Positions 40,185 through 49,330 of a stretch of 64,000 bases of DNA are shown in pieces. The position numbers were made by a program, and so were the translations under genes. A model generated the notes under the pieces. The model was not told the origin of the DNA. It was given only the letters and a program-made list of their open reading frames with translations, and made no database searches. Every line of letters starts with the position of its first letter. The stretch's first letter is position 1. The DNA comes from Conexibacter arvalis (lineage in GTDB: Bacteria > Actinomycetota > Thermoleophilia > Solirubrobacterales > Solirubrobacteraceae): positions 124,001-188,000 of the forward strand of contig NZ_JACHNU010000004.1 in NCBI RefSeq assembly GCF_014199525.1, read 5' to 3'.

Positions 40185-40834
40185 TCGAAGCCGAGAAGCG
40201 GGTCGCGGCGGAGGCGGCGGCGACGCTGGTGCAGGACGGGATGACGGTCGGCCTGGGGACCGGCACGACGGTCGCGCAGCTGCTGCCGGCGCTCGCCGCG
40301 CGCGACCTGCGCGGCGTCCGCTACGTCTCGACCTCGCCGCGGACCGAGGCGGCGGCGCGCGCGCTGGGGCTGGCGGTCGAGCCGTTCGCGCTGCCGGCGC
40401 TCGACCTCGCGATCGACGGCGCCGACCAGGTCGCGCCCGACGGCTGGCTCGTCAAGGGCGGCGGCGGCGCCCACACGCGCGAGCGGCTCGTCGCGGCGGC
40501 GGCGCGGCGGTTCGTCGTGATCGTCTCCTCCGACAAGCCGGTCGAGGCGCTGCGGCCGCCGGTCCCGCTTGAGCTGCTTGCCTTCGGGCTGGAGTCGACG
40601 CTGCGCCGGCTGCCCGGCGCGCGGCTGCGCGAGCCGGCCCAGCCGTCGCCCGACGGCGGCCTGATCGCCGACCTGCACGAGCCCGACGGCCCGCTCGCCG
40701 ACCCGGCCGCGCTCGCCGCCGGCCTCGACGCGACGCCCGGCGTCGTCGCGCACGGCCTCTTCCCGCCGTCGCTCGTCGCCGACGTGTTGATCGCGCGCGG
40801 CGGCGAGGTCGAGCACCGGCGCCTGCGGGCGTGA
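40181..40834 (+). CDS. rpiA: Ribose-5-phosphate isomerase A
   Basis: 217 residues. RpiA interconverts ribose-5-phosphate and ribulose-5-phosphate in the pentose phosphate pathway. Signatures: VGLGTGTTVAQLLPAL (phosphate loop), TSPRTEAAARALGL, DLAIDGADQVAPDGWLVKGG with the catalytic Asp pair and Lys, and the Glu of REPAQPS-type C-terminal region. Near the C-terminus ATPGVVAHGLFPP is typical of RpiA. GTG 40181 is preferred over ATG 40172, which lies within the -10 box. Length fits the family (about 220). Confidence 0.92.
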   Translation: MIEAEKRVAAEAAATLVQDGMTVGLGTGTTVAQLLPALAARDLRGVRYVSTSPRTEAAARALGLAVEPFALPALDLAIDGADQVAPDGWLVKGGGGAHTRERLVAAAARRFVVIVSSDKPVEALRPPVPLELLAFGLESTLRRLPGARLREPAQPSPDGGLIADLHEPDGPLADPAALAAGLDATPGVVAHGLFPPSLVADVLIARGGEVEHRRLRA

Positions 40835-40922
40835 GGTCCGGTCGTCTCGCCCCCTCGGCAGGGCGGCGACGACCGAGGTTCCTATGCTCGAAGGAGGAAC
40901 CGACCGAGGAGGAACGCGAGAG

Positions 40923-41933
40923 ATGGGCCATGTGAGCCGCGAGATCCATCTGGCGCAGCGCCCGCATGGCGTCCCCGACGCCGACACCTTCGCGCTCGAG
41001 GAGGTCCAGCTCCCCGACCCGGGGCCCGACGAGATCCTCGTCCGCAACCACTGGATGAGCGTCGACCCGTACATGCGCGGGCGGATGAGCGGCGCGAGAT
41101 CGTACGTCGCGCCGTACCAGGTCGGCGCGCCGCTGGAGGGCGGCGCGGTCGGCGTCGTCTGCAAGTGCGGCAGCGGCCGCTTCGACCCCGGCGACGTCGT
41201 GCTCCACGGCCTCGGCTGGCGCGACATGGCGCTCGTCAGACACGACGCCGCGCAACGGCTCGACATCTCGCGCGTGCCCGAGCAGGCGTACCTCGGGATC
41301 CTTGGCATGCCGGGGCTGACCGCCTACGCCGGGCTGGTCGAGGTCGCGCCGGTGAGAGCGGGCGACGTCGTGCTGATCTCGGCGGCCGCCGGCGCGGTCG
41401 GCAGCGCCGCCGGCCAGTTCGCGCGCAAGCTCGGCGCCGCGCGCGTGATCGGCAGCGCCGGCGGACCCGAGAAGTGCATCCACGTCGTCGAGGAGCTCGG
41501 CTTCGACGCCGCGATCGACTACAGGCAGGGCGAGCTGGAGGACCAGCTCCACGACGTCGCCGCCGACGGGATCGACGTCTACTTCGACAACGTCGGCGGC
41601 GAGCAGCTCGAAGCCGCGATCGGCGCGCTGCGCGTCCACGGCCGGATCGCGATCTGCGGCGCGATCTCGCAGTACAACGCGACGAGACTGCCGCCCGGCC
41701 CGCGCAACCTCTTCCGCCTGATACAGACGCGCGGGACGATCCGCGGCATGCTCGTCTCCGACCACGCCCACCTGAAGCGGAGATTCTTCGAGCAGGCCGG
41801 CAGATGGCTCGCCGACGGCTCGCTCAGATACCACGAGACGGTCGTCGAGGGGCTGGAGAACGCGCCGCGGGCCTTCTGCGACCTGCTCGCCGGCGCCAAC
41901 ACCGGCAAGATGCTCGTGCGGCTGGTCGACTGA
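40923..41933 (+). CDS. Zinc-free medium-chain NADP-dependent oxidoreductase (leukotriene B4 dehydrogenase/CurA-like)
   Basis: 336 residues. NHWMSVDPYMRGRMS near the N-terminus and LGMPGLTAYAGL with AAAGAVGSAAGQFARKLGA (Rossmann loop) and DVYFDNVGGEQLEAAIG are diagnostic for the PTGR/CurA-type enoyl reductases, which reduce alpha,beta-unsaturated ketones and aldehydes with NADPH. No zinc ligands. ATG 40923 is preceded by GGAGGAA. Transcribed alone, between rpiA and a LAL-type ATPase gene. Uses AGA for several Arg. Confidence 0.9.
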   Translation: MGHVSREIHLAQRPHGVPDADTFALEEVQLPDPGPDEILVRNHWMSVDPYMRGRMSGARSYVAPYQVGAPLEGGAVGVVCKCGSGRFDPGDVVLHGLGWRDMALVRHDAAQRLDISRVPEQAYLGILGMPGLTAYAGLVEVAPVRAGDVVLISAAAGAVGSAAGQFARKLGAARVIGSAGGPEKCIHVVEELGFDAAIDYRQGELEDQLHDVAADGIDVYFDNVGGEQLEAAIGALRVHGRIAICGAISQYNATRLPPGPRNLFRLIQTRGTIRGMLVSDHAHLKRRFFEQAGRWLADGSLRYHETVVEGLENAPRAFCDLLAGANTGKMLVRLVD

Positions 41934-42032
41934 GGTCGCTCCCGTGGCCGCCCGGCGACGCGAGATCGCGCCGGCGCGCCGGGCCGGCGCGCAACCGTTC
42001 GCCCGCCCGAACGCACCGCGCTCCGGGCGATC

Positions 42033-42038
42033 TACCCT
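42033..42038 (+). promoter_or_regulatory. -10 element (TACCCT) of the LAL-type ATPase gene
   Basis: TACCCT ends 7 nt before GTG 42046, supporting a leaderless start. Confidence 0.5.
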
Positions 42039-42045
42039 TCGGGTC

Positions 42046-44652
42046 GTGAGGCTGCACGGACGCGATGGCGAGCTGGGCGCGATCGAGCAGGCGGTCGCGA
42101 GCGCCGGCGCCGGCGAGCGGCGGATGCTCGCCGTCAGCGGCGAGTCCGGGATCGGCAAGAGCGCGCTGCTGGAGGCCGGCGCGGCGCTTGCGTCGGCGAG
42201 CGGCTTCACCGTGCTGCGCGGCCGCGCCGGCGAGCATCTGCGCGAGGTCGCGTTCGGGCTCGTCGTCACCGCCCTCGACCGGCCCGCCGCCGCGCTCGGC
42301 CGCCGCGAGCTGGCGGCGCTGCCGCCGGAGCTGGGCGCGATCCTGCCGGCGGCGCGCGACGACGGCGCGCCCGCGCCGCCGACCGGCGGCCCGGCCGAGC
42401 GCTTCCGCCTGCACGCCGCGGTGCGCAAGCTGCTGGAGCGGCTCGGCGCCGAGCGGCCGCTGGCGCTCGTGCTCGACGACGTGCAGTGGGCCGACGAGGG
42501 CACGATCGAGCTGCTCCTGCACCTGATGCGCCGCCCGCCGCCGGTCCCGTTCCTGCTGCTGTTCGCGCTGCGCCCGTCGCGCGGCGGCGCGAGGCTGCTC
42601 GACGCCGGGCGCGCCACCGACGGCTGGCGGGAGCTGCGCCCCGCGCCGCTCGGCCGCGCCGCCGCGAAGGCGGTGCTCGGCTCCGGGCTGGAGCCGGCCG
42701 TCCGCGAGCGCGTCCTGCGCGAGTCCGATGGCCGCCCGCTGTTCCTGCGCGAGCTGAGGCGCGGCTGCATGCTCGCCGCCGCCCACCACGAGCCGGCGCC
42801 CGACGCCGTCTCGGAGTCGCTCGCGCGGGAGCTGGAGGTGCTCGGGCCGCGGACGAGAGCGCTGCTCGACGGCGCCGCGATCGCCGGCGACCCGTTCGAC
42901 CCTGCCGTGGCGGCGGCCGCCGCCGAGCTGACCGAGGCCGAGGCGCGCGCGGCGCTGGAGACGCTCGTCGCCGGCGAGGTCGTGCGGCGCGAGGGCGACG
43001 ACCTGTTCGGCTTCCGCCACACGCTCGTCCACCAGATCGTCGTCGACGCGACGCCGCGCGGCTGGCGGCGCGACGCCCACCGCCGCGCCGCCGCCGCGCT
43101 CGCCGCCGGCGGCGCCTCGCCGGCGCTGCGCGCCCACCACGTCCGCCACCTCGCCGGCCCCGGCGACGAGCAGGCGGTCGCGCTCTTCGTCGAGGCGGCG
43201 CAGGCGTCGCTCGACGCCTCGCCGTCGGTAGCCGCGCACTGGTACGCCGCGGCGCTCGCGCTGCTGCGCGACGCCGAGCCGGCACGGCGGGCGCAGCTGC
43301 TCGCGCCGCTGGCGCTCGCGCTCGGCGCCGCCGGCCGCCTCGACGAGAGCCGCGCGGCCTTCGACGACTGCCTCGCGCTGCTGGCGCCCAACGCCGCCGA
43401 GCGGCGCGCGGCGCTGCTCGCCGCCGTCACCGTCGCCGACGTCTTGCTCGGCGCCTTCGGCACCGCCGCCGTGCGGCTCGACGCCGCCCTGGAGGAGGCG
43501 CCGCCGGCCGCCCGGCCGCGGCTGCTCCACTACCGCTCCGAGGTCGCCGCCTTCGCCGACGACCCCGACGGCATCGTCGACTGGGCCGATCGCGCCGCCC
43601 GCGAGCTGGAAGGCCGCGACATGGAGCCGCTGCGCGCGGCCGTCGAGTCGGAGCAGGCGCTCGGCCGCACGCTTCGCGGCGAGCCCGACCAGGGCCTGAT
43701 GACGCAGGCCGAGCGGCGCCTGCGGGCGGTCGGCGACGGCGAGCTGGCGGCGCACGTCGACGCCGCCTGGACGGTCGGCGGCAACCTCGCGCGGGTCGAG
43801 CGCAGCGCGGAGGCGGCGCCGGTGCTGCGGCGCGGGATGCGGCTCGCGCGCGAGTCGCTCCAGAGCCATCTCGTCTTCCACGTCCACCTGCTGCTGACGA
43901 TCGCCGAGCTGCCGCTGCTGGAGCTCGACGCCGCGCAGGAGCACGCCGACGCCGCCGAGGAGGTCGCGCGGCTGCAGGATCTCTCCTACGAGCTGGCGTT
44001 CGCGCTCGCGCTGCGGGCGCAGGCGCTCGCCGCGCGCGGCGAGCGCGACGCCGCCCGCGAGGCCGCGCGCGACAGCGACGCGCTGCTGCGCCTCCACCAG
44101 CCGCACGGCGCGACCGCAGCCAGCCGCGTCGGCAACGCGCTGCTGCTCCACGGCGACGACCCGGAGCGGCTGCTCGCGGCGCTCACGCGGATCGGCGGAG
44201 AGGAGCTGCGGCGGCTCGACCGCACGGCGCTGTCGGTGCCGCTGCTCGCGGCGACCCGCGCCGCGCTCGCGCTCGGACGCCACGACGAGGCGCAGCGGTG
44301 GGCCGAGCGGGCGGTCGCGGCGGCGGCCAGCGGCGACCTGCCCGCGACTTCGGTGCGCGCCGAGCGCGCCGCCGCGGAGGTGCTGCTGGCGGGCGGCGCG
44401 ACCGCCGAGGCGCGCCGCGTCGCCGCCGGCGCCGTGCGGATCGCGGCCGGCCACGGGCTGCTCGCGCAGGAGCTGGAGGCGACGCTCCTGCACGGCCGCG
44501 CGCTGGCGGCGGCGGGCGAGCGAGACCAGGCGGCCGACCATCTCGAGCAGGTGGTGCAGCGTGCCGCCCGCCACGGCGCGCTCGCGCTGCGCGACGCCGC
44601 GAGCGCCGAGCTGCGGCGGGCCGGCGCGGCCCCTACCAGCGGTGGCCGATGA
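42046..44652 (+). CDS. LAL-type AAA ATPase with helical repeats but no LuxR DNA-binding domain
   Basis: 868 residues. Walker A GESGIGKS (32-39), Walker B LALVLDDVQWADEGTIELLL, then the STAND-like helical region (HTLVHQIVVDATPRGWRRDA) and long TPR-like repeats. LAL regulators normally end in a LuxR helix-turn-helix; here the frame stops (ELRRAGAAPTSGGR) where that domain should begin, and the following bases are the convergent murB gene, overlapped by 20 bp. So it is either truncated or a regulator that works through a partner. GTG 42046 follows TACCCT by 7 nt. Confidence 0.8.
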   Translation: MRLHGRDGELGAIEQAVASAGAGERRMLAVSGESGIGKSALLEAGAALASASGFTVLRGRAGEHLREVAFGLVVTALDRPAAALGRRELAALPPELGAILPAARDDGAPAPPTGGPAERFRLHAAVRKLLERLGAERPLALVLDDVQWADEGTIELLLHLMRRPPPVPFLLLFALRPSRGGARLLDAGRATDGWRELRPAPLGRAAAKAVLGSGLEPAVRERVLRESDGRPLFLRELRRGCMLAAAHHEPAPDAVSESLARELEVLGPRTRALLDGAAIAGDPFDPAVAAAAAELTEAEARAALETLVAGEVVRREGDDLFGFRHTLVHQIVVDATPRGWRRDAHRRAAAALAAGGASPALRAHHVRHLAGPGDEQAVALFVEAAQASLDASPSVAAHWYAAALALLRDAEPARRAQLLAPLALALGAAGRLDESRAAFDDCLALLAPNAAERRAALLAAVTVADVLLGAFGTAAVRLDAALEEAPPAARPRLLHYRSEVAAFADDPDGIVDWADRAARELEGRDMEPLRAAVESEQALGRTLRGEPDQGLMTQAERRLRAVGDGELAAHVDAAWTVGGNLARVERSAEAAPVLRRGMRLARESLQSHLVFHVHLLLTIAELPLLELDAAQEHADAAEEVARLQDLSYELAFALALRAQALAARGERDAAREAARDSDALLRLHQPHGATAASRVGNALLLHGDDPERLLAALTRIGGEELRRLDRTALSVPLLAATRAALALGRHDEAQRWAERAVAAAASGDLPATSVRAERAAAEVLLAGGATAEARRVAAGAVRIAAGHGLLAQELEATLLHGRALAAAGERDQAADHLEQVVQRAARHGALALRDAASAELRRAGAAPTSGGR

Positions 44653-45697
44653 AGACCGGCTCGGGCACGAGCGCGACGCCGAAGGCCGCCTGCACGCCGG
44701 CGGCGATCTCGCGCGCGAGCGCGACCAGCTCGGCGGTCGTGCCGCCGCCGCGGTTGACGAGCGCGAGCGTGTGCTTGGCGGAGATCCCGATCCGGCCGTC
44801 GCCGTGGCCGCGCTCGAAGCCGGCCCGCTGGATCAGCCACGCCGCCGAGGTCTTGACGCGGCCGTCGGGCTCCGGGAAGGCCGGCGGGTCGCCGGCGCCG
44901 TCGGCGGCCGCGCGCGCCCGCAGCGCCGCGAACGCCGGCGCGTCGAGGATCGGGTTGGTGAAGAAGGAGCCGGCGCTGACCGAGTCGGGGTCGCTCGGGT
45001 CGACGACCATCCCCTTGCCGCGGCGCAGGCGGAGGACCGCCTCGCGCACCTCCCGCAGCGGCGCGCGCTCGCCGACCTCGACGCCGAGCGTCCGCGCCAG
45101 CTCGGCGTAGGCGACTGGCCGGCCGAGGCCGTCCGGGGCGGCGTCGAGGTCGAAGCGGACCGACAGCACGATCCGCTCGTCGCTGCCCTTGAAGGCGGAG
45201 TGGCGGTAGGTGAAGGCGCAGGCGGCGGCGTCGAGCTCCTCGACGGCGCCGCTGCGGCGGTCGAGCACCCGGACGGAGGCGACCGTCTGGCTGACGTCCT
45301 GGCCGTAGGCGCCGACGTTCTGGATCGGCGTCGCGCCGGTCGAGCCGGGGATCCCGGACAGCGCCTCGATCCCGGCGAGCGCCTGCGCGCCGGCTTCCGC
45401 GACGACGTCGTCCCACCGCTCGCCGGCCTGCACGAGCAGGCTGTCGCCGTCGCGCTCGATCCCGCGCGTGCGGACGAGCACGACCGTGCCGTCGAAGCCG
45501 TCGTCGGCGATCACGACGTTGCTGCCGCCGGCCAGCACGAGCAGCGGCTCGCCGGCGGCGTCGAGCTCGCGCACCGCGGCGATCAGCTCCTGCTCGGAGG
45601 CGGCTTCGACCAGCCGCCGCGGCGGGCCGCCGAGGCCGAGCGTCGTCAGCTCGGCGAGCGGCGCGGCGGCGCGCTGATCCTGCGACGGGACGGGCAT
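44633..45697 (-). CDS. murB: UDP-N-acetylenolpyruvoylglucosamine reductase (MurB, type I)
   Basis: 354 residues; NADPH- and FAD-dependent second step of UDP-MurNAc synthesis. FAD segment LAGGSNVVIADDGF and GIPGSTGATPIQNVGAYGQD; YRHS with Arg165; proton donor Ser244 in SAGSFFTNP; Glu near 346 in VPEPVFIG. The YRxSxFK segment marks type I (E. coli-like) MurB. ATG 45697 is set by TATCGT 8 nt upstream on the minus strand; the longer open frame upstream crosses other genes. It diverges from the L,D-transpeptidase gene, so wall synthesis functions are grouped. Confidence 0.95.
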   Translation of the reverse strand: MPVPSQDQRAAAPLAELTTLGLGGPPRRLVEAASEQELIAAVRELDAAGEPLLVLAGGSNVVIADDGFDGTVVLVRTRGIERDGDSLLVQAGERWDDVVAEAGAQALAGIEALSGIPGSTGATPIQNVGAYGQDVSQTVASVRVLDRRSGAVEELDAAACAFTYRHSAFKGSDERIVLSVRFDLDAAPDGLGRPVAYAELARTLGVEVGERAPLREVREAVLRLRRGKGMVVDPSDPDSVSAGSFFTNPILDAPAFAALRARAAADGAGDPPAFPEPDGRVKTSAAWLIQRAGFERGHGDGRIGISAKHTLALVNRGGGTTAELVALAREIAAGVQAAFGVALVPEPVFIGHRW

Positions 45698-45705
45698 CCG
45701 CGGCG

Positions 45706-45711
45706 ACGATA
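45706..45711 (-). promoter_or_regulatory. -10 element (TATCGT) of murB
   Basis: TATCGT on the minus strand ends 8 nt before ATG 45697, indicating a leaderless message. Confidence 0.5.
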
Positions 45712-45847
45712 GCGGCTGCCCGGCGGCCTCGCGGCGCCGTCGGCGCGGCGCGCGCGGCGCCTCGCCGTCTCCTCCCCTCGTGGTCAAGACGCTGACATTG
45801 GTGAGGATCGTTGAACGCGATCTTTCAACTCGCGCCGCCGCGTCGTC

Positions 45848-45853
45848 TACCTT
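45848..45853 (+). promoter_or_regulatory. -10 element (TACCTT) of the L,D-transpeptidase gene
   Basis: TACCTT ends 9 nt before GTG 45863. Confidence 0.4.
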
Positions 45854-45862
45854 CTTGGACTC

Positions 45863-46933
45863 GTGCCAACGCGCTCTCACACGTCTCGAGCACGGACGCT
45901 CCTGATCATCGCGGGCGCGATCGTGCTGCTGCTGGCCGCCGCGGTCGGCTTCCTCGGCTGGAACGCCAACGCGGCCAGCGACCGCATCCCGAACGGCGTC
46001 ACGATCGGCGGCGTCCACGTCGGCGGCATGTCCGCCGCGGAGGCGCGCAGAACGCTCGACCGCGCGATCGGCAGACCGGCCCAGCGCCCGGTCCAGGTCG
46101 AGGTCGACGGCAGAACCGTCGAGCTCTCCGCAGCGAGGGCGGGCGTCGCGATCTCCTTCGACGCGGCGATCGAGCGCGCCCTCGCCCGCGGCGAGGAGGG
46201 CAACTTCCTCACCCGCGGCTGGCGCGAGCTGACCGGCGGCGAGGTCGACGGCAACGAGACGCTGAAGGTCGCCGTCAAGGAGAAGGCGGTCGGCGCCTTC
46301 GTCGACCGGATCGCCAAGCAGGTCGACAGACCGGCCGTCGACGCGGCGCTGGCGATCTCGCTCGACAGCGTCACCGTCACGAGATCGCAGGACGGCGCCA
46401 GGCTCGCCGACCCGAGAAGACTGCGCCGCCAGCTCGTGCGCGCGCTCCGCAAGCCCCGCGGCGAACGCAGATTCGCCGCCGCCGTCACCGTCGTGAGACC
46501 GGAGAAGACGACCGACCAGGTGTGGGAGGCGACCCCGACGGTCGTGACCGTGTCGAAGTCGTCGACGACCGTCCGCGTCTTCGTGAGAGGCGAGCTGACG
46601 AAGACCTACAACGTCGCGGTCGGCTCGGCCGAGTACCCGACGCCCGAGGGCCAGTTCGCCGTCCAGACGATGCAGGTCGATCCGCCCTGGAACGTGCCGA
46701 ACTCCGAGTGGGCCGGCGACCTCGCCGGTCAGGTGATCCCCGGCGGCGCGCCCGACAACCCGCTGAAGGAGCGCTGGATCGGCTTCGACGGCGCCGTCGG
46801 CTTCCACGGCACCGCCGACGTCGGCTCGATCGGCAGCGCCGCCTCGCACGGCTGCGTCCGCATGGCGCCGGCCGACGTGATCGACCTCTACGAGCGCGTC
46901 GCGATCGGCACGCCGGTCATGGTCGCCGCCTGA
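45863..46933 (+). CDS. L,D-transpeptidase (YkuD) with N-terminal peptidoglycan-binding-like domain
   Basis: 356 residues. One N-terminal membrane anchor (TLLIIAGAIVLLLAAAVGF), then a VanW/PG_binding_4-type domain (IPNGVTIGGVHVGGMSAAEA and onward), and a YkuD domain with HGTADVGSIGSAASHGCVRM, catalytic Cys331 with His329. It forms 3-3 cross-links in peptidoglycan outside the membrane. GTG 45863 with TACCTT 9 nt upstream. Divergent from murB. AGA is used for about a dozen Arg residues. Confidence 0.92.
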   Translation: MPTRSHTSRARTLLIIAGAIVLLLAAAVGFLGWNANAASDRIPNGVTIGGVHVGGMSAAEARRTLDRAIGRPAQRPVQVEVDGRTVELSAARAGVAISFDAAIERALARGEEGNFLTRGWRELTGGEVDGNETLKVAVKEKAVGAFVDRIAKQVDRPAVDAALAISLDSVTVTRSQDGARLADPRRLRRQLVRALRKPRGERRFAAAVTVVRPEKTTDQVWEATPTVVTVSKSSTTVRVFVRGELTKTYNVAVGSAEYPTPEGQFAVQTMQVDPPWNVPNSEWAGDLAGQVIPGGAPDNPLKERWIGFDGAVGFHGTADVGSIGSAASHGCVRMAPADVIDLYERVAIGTPVMVAA

Positions 46934-46984
46934 TCGCCGACACGGCGACGCAGCGACCGTCCCGACTCCGTCACCATTGACGGG

Positions 46985-47713
46985 ATGAGCGAGCAGCAGC
47001 TCCACGACCCGCGCCGCGACTCGGTCGCCGCCGCGACCCGCGCGCCGACGGCCGGCGCCGCCTTCGCCGAGGCGCTCGGCGGCCCGCTCGGGATCGTCGA
47101 GTCGGCGCTGCCGGCGGCCGCGTTCGTGATCGCCTACACCGTCGGCGGGCTGGAGCCGACGCAGGCGGCGATGGTCGCCGTCGCGATCGGCGTCGTGCTC
47201 GCGATCGCCCGCCTCGCGCGGCGCCAGACGGTCCAGTTCGCGCTGTCGGGCCTGTTCGGGATCGCGATCGCCGCCTTCATCGTCTCCCGCACCGGCAAGG
47301 CCGAGGACTTCTTCCTCCCCGGGCTGCTGCTCAGCGGCGCCTACGTGATCGGCCTCGCCGGCTCGATCTTCCTGCGCTGGCCGATCGCCGGCGTCGCGCT
47401 CGGGCTCGTCTCGCAGACCGGCACGGCATGGCGCAGAGACCCGGCGAAGGTGCGGATCTACTCGCACGTGACGTGGATCTGGGTCTTCGTCTTCGCCGCC
47501 CGGCTGGCCGTCCAGCTGCCGATGTACCTCGCGGGCGCCGTCGTCGCGCTCGGCGTCGCGCGCGTCGCGATGGGCCTGCCGCTGTTCGCCGTCGGCATGT
47601 GGCTCTCCTGGCTCGTGCTGAAGCAGGAGGGCGCGCTGCAGGCCGCCCAGGAGGCGATCGCCGACGCCGAAGACGGCGACCGCGGCGCCGACGCCCCCGC
47701 CCCGCCCCGCTGA
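46985..47713 (+). CDS. DUF3159 integral membrane protein
   Basis: 242 residues with about six membrane helices. AFAEALGGPLGIVESALPAAAF and TVQFALSGLFGIAIAAFIVSRTGKAEDFFLPGLL are characteristic of DUF3159, an actinobacterial family of unknown role. A charged, Asp-rich tail follows the last helix. ATG 46985 begins 51 bp after the L,D-transpeptidase stop; the two could be one operon. Confidence 0.85.
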   Translation: MSEQQLHDPRRDSVAAATRAPTAGAAFAEALGGPLGIVESALPAAAFVIAYTVGGLEPTQAAMVAVAIGVVLAIARLARRQTVQFALSGLFGIAIAAFIVSRTGKAEDFFLPGLLLSGAYVIGLAGSIFLRWPIAGVALGLVSQTGTAWRRDPAKVRIYSHVTWIWVFVFAARLAVQLPMYLAGAVVALGVARVAMGLPLFAVGMWLSWLVLKQEGALQAAQEAIADAEDGDRGADAPAPPR

Positions 47714-47757
47714 TCCGCCGCCGCCCGCGCCCGACACCCTGGCGCGTCCGCGCTCTC

Positions 47758-47794
47758 TGGCGGTTTGTACAGGTTGTTCCTGTACGAACCGCCA
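47758..47794. repeat. Palindromic repeat element, variant
   Basis: Arms TGGCGGTTTGTACAGG (47758-47773) and CCTGTACGAACCGCCA (47779-47794) pair at 15 of 16 positions around a 5-nt loop. It shares the TGGCG/CGCCA ends with the elements at 33.8 and 52.6 kb but not the core. It could act as a terminator after the DUF3159 gene. Confidence 0.6.
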
Positions 47795-47822
47795 ATGATC
47801 CGAGGCCGCTTCGCCATCGCGC

Positions 47823-47828
47823 TACGAT
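47823..47828 (+). promoter_or_regulatory. -10 element (TACGAT) of the small Cys protein gene
   Basis: TACGAT ends 7 nt before ATG 47836. Leaderless start. Confidence 0.45.
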
Positions 47829-47835
47829 CGGTTGC

Positions 47836-48039
47836 ATGGGCAACGATCCTGCGTGCACCACCGGGCTCTGCGGCACCGACGTGCCGCCGCTCGTCGGGAG
47901 CGTCCTGACCGGCGTCGGGATGACGCTGCCGCAGGCGGCGCGAGCGCTCGAGCAGGGCCGCGAGCTCCAGCTCACCGACGTCCAGCGCCGCCTGGTCGAG
48001 CAGTGGGCCGAGCGGCAGCTCGGCGATCCCGCGCGCTGA
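47836..48039 (+). CDS. Small protein of unknown function (67 residues)
   Basis: MGNDPACTTGLCGTDVPPLV opens the protein with a CxxxxC pair, followed by an amphipathic helical stretch (LPQAARALEQGRELQLTDVQ). Third positions are GC-saturated and a TACGAT box lies 7 nt upstream, so it is very likely a real gene. The Cys pair could bind a metal or form a disulphide (inference). No family recognised. Confidence 0.65.
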   Translation: MGNDPACTTGLCGTDVPPLVGSVLTGVGMTLPQAARALEQGRELQLTDVQRRLVEQWAERQLGDPAR

Positions 48040-48201
48040 GCGGTGCGCGCCGCACGCCGCGGCCGCAGGCGCGCCGACCGACCGGTCGCCGAGCGGGGGG
48101 CGCTGGCTCCCGCCGGCCCACGCGCCAGCTAGTCTGACGCCCCTCGGTCCGGCGGCGGTCGCGCCCCGGCAGATCGCTCGAAGCTACGGAGGGACGCACG
48201 G

Positions 48202-49239
48202 ATGCGCCGTTGGATCGCCGGAGCCGCCGCCTGCGCGGCGCTCGCCCTCGCCCCGTCGGCCGCGCGGGCAGACCTCGTCCCGTTCGTCGACTGCGTGGAG
48301 CTGACCGCGGGCGCGAACGAGAACGTCTGGTTCGCCTACGCGAACAGCGATCCCACGACCGTGACCGTCGACGTCGGGGTGCCGAACTACTTCCTGCAGG
48401 CGCCGAACTTCCGCCCCGGCCAGCCGATCGAGTTCCAGCCCGGCGTCCGGCGCAGGGTGTTCAGCGTCTCCCACGACGTCGACGCCGGCCCGCTGACGTG
48501 GCGCCTCACCGGCGCGGATGCCGAGGCGACGGCCGCCTCGCCGCGCTGCGCCGCAGCCCTGATCGTCTGGCGCGGCACGTGGAACGCGCTGACCGCATAC
48601 GCGACCGGCGACACCGTCTTCGCCAACGGCTCGTCGTGGATCGCGACGGCGCCGAGCACGAACGTCGAGCCGGCCGAGGGGACGAGCTGGAACCTGCTGG
48701 CGGCCGGCGCCTCCGGTCCCGCCGGTCCCCAGGGCCCGGTCGGTCCAGTCGGTCCCCAGGGCCCGGTCGGTCCAGTCGGTCCCCAGGGCGCGGACGGCGC
48801 GGTCGGGCCGGTCGGTCCCCCGGGCCCGCCCGGCGCGGACGGCGCGGACGGGCCGGTCGGTCCCGAGGGCCCGCGCGGCGCGGTCGGCGCGGACGGGCCG
48901 GAAGGCCCGCGGGGCCTCCAGGGACCGCCCGGCGCGGACGGCGCGCCGGGCGAGCGGGGCGCGACCGGACCGCCGGGCGAGCGGGGCGCGACCGGACCGC
49001 CGGGTGAGCCCGGACCGGCCGGCGCGGTCGCCGGCGCGAAGGCGCGCCGCTTCGGCCGCAAGGGCCTCGCGACCGTCGTCGACCGGCGCGTCCGCACGAC
49101 GAGCGTCGTGCTGGTGCAGTACGCCGACCCACGCCGCCGCTCCCTGCGCCCGACCAACGTCCGCGCGACCCGCACCGGCCGCTTCGTCGTCGCCGGCGAG
49201 CCGGGCGCCCGCTTCCGCTGGATCGTCGTGCAGCCGTAG
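48202..49239 (+). CDS. Secreted collagen-like (Gly-X-Y) protein
   Basis: 345 residues. Signal peptide ([20 protein letters not shown]), then a domain of about 95 residues with Cys31 and Cys116, a chitin-binding-3-like module ([20 protein letters not shown], about 123-166), a Gly-X-Y tract of about 35 triplets (169-274; e.g. [18 protein letters not shown]), and a basic C-terminal domain of 71 residues. The tract is rich in Pro and charged GER, GPR and GAD triplets, so a stable triple helix is plausible; trimeric surface fibres are inferred. A 27-bp DNA period is visible in the first triplets. GGAGGGAC precedes ATG 48202. Confidence 0.85.
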   Translation: MRRWIAGAAACAALALAPSAARADLVPFVDCVELTAGANENVWFAYANSDPTTVTVDVGVPNYFLQAPNFRPGQPIEFQPGVRRRVFSVSHDVDAGPLTWRLTGADAEATAASPRCAAALIVWRGTWNALTAYATGDTVFANGSSWIATAPSTNVEPAEGTSWNLLAAGASGPAGPQGPVGPVGPQGPVGPVGPQGADGAVGPVGPPGPPGADGADGPVGPEGPRGAVGADGPEGPRGLQGPPGADGAPGERGATGPPGERGATGPPGEPGPAGAVAGAKARRFGRKGLATVVDRRVRTTSVVLVQYADPRRRSLRPTNVRATRTGRFVVAGEPGARFRWIVVQP

Positions 49240-49330
49240 CCGCGGCGCCTCGACGTTCACCACACCGCCCCCGCCGGGGCGTCGCCTGGCCCCGTCCCGG
49301 CGCTGTCAGCGTCCCCAGCGGCGCCGCGCG

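Noticed and set aside
44633-47737. 1034-codon minus-strand open frame covering murB and beyond
   Set aside because: Only 44633-45697 is murB. The remainder is antisense to the L,D-transpeptidase and DUF3159 genes.
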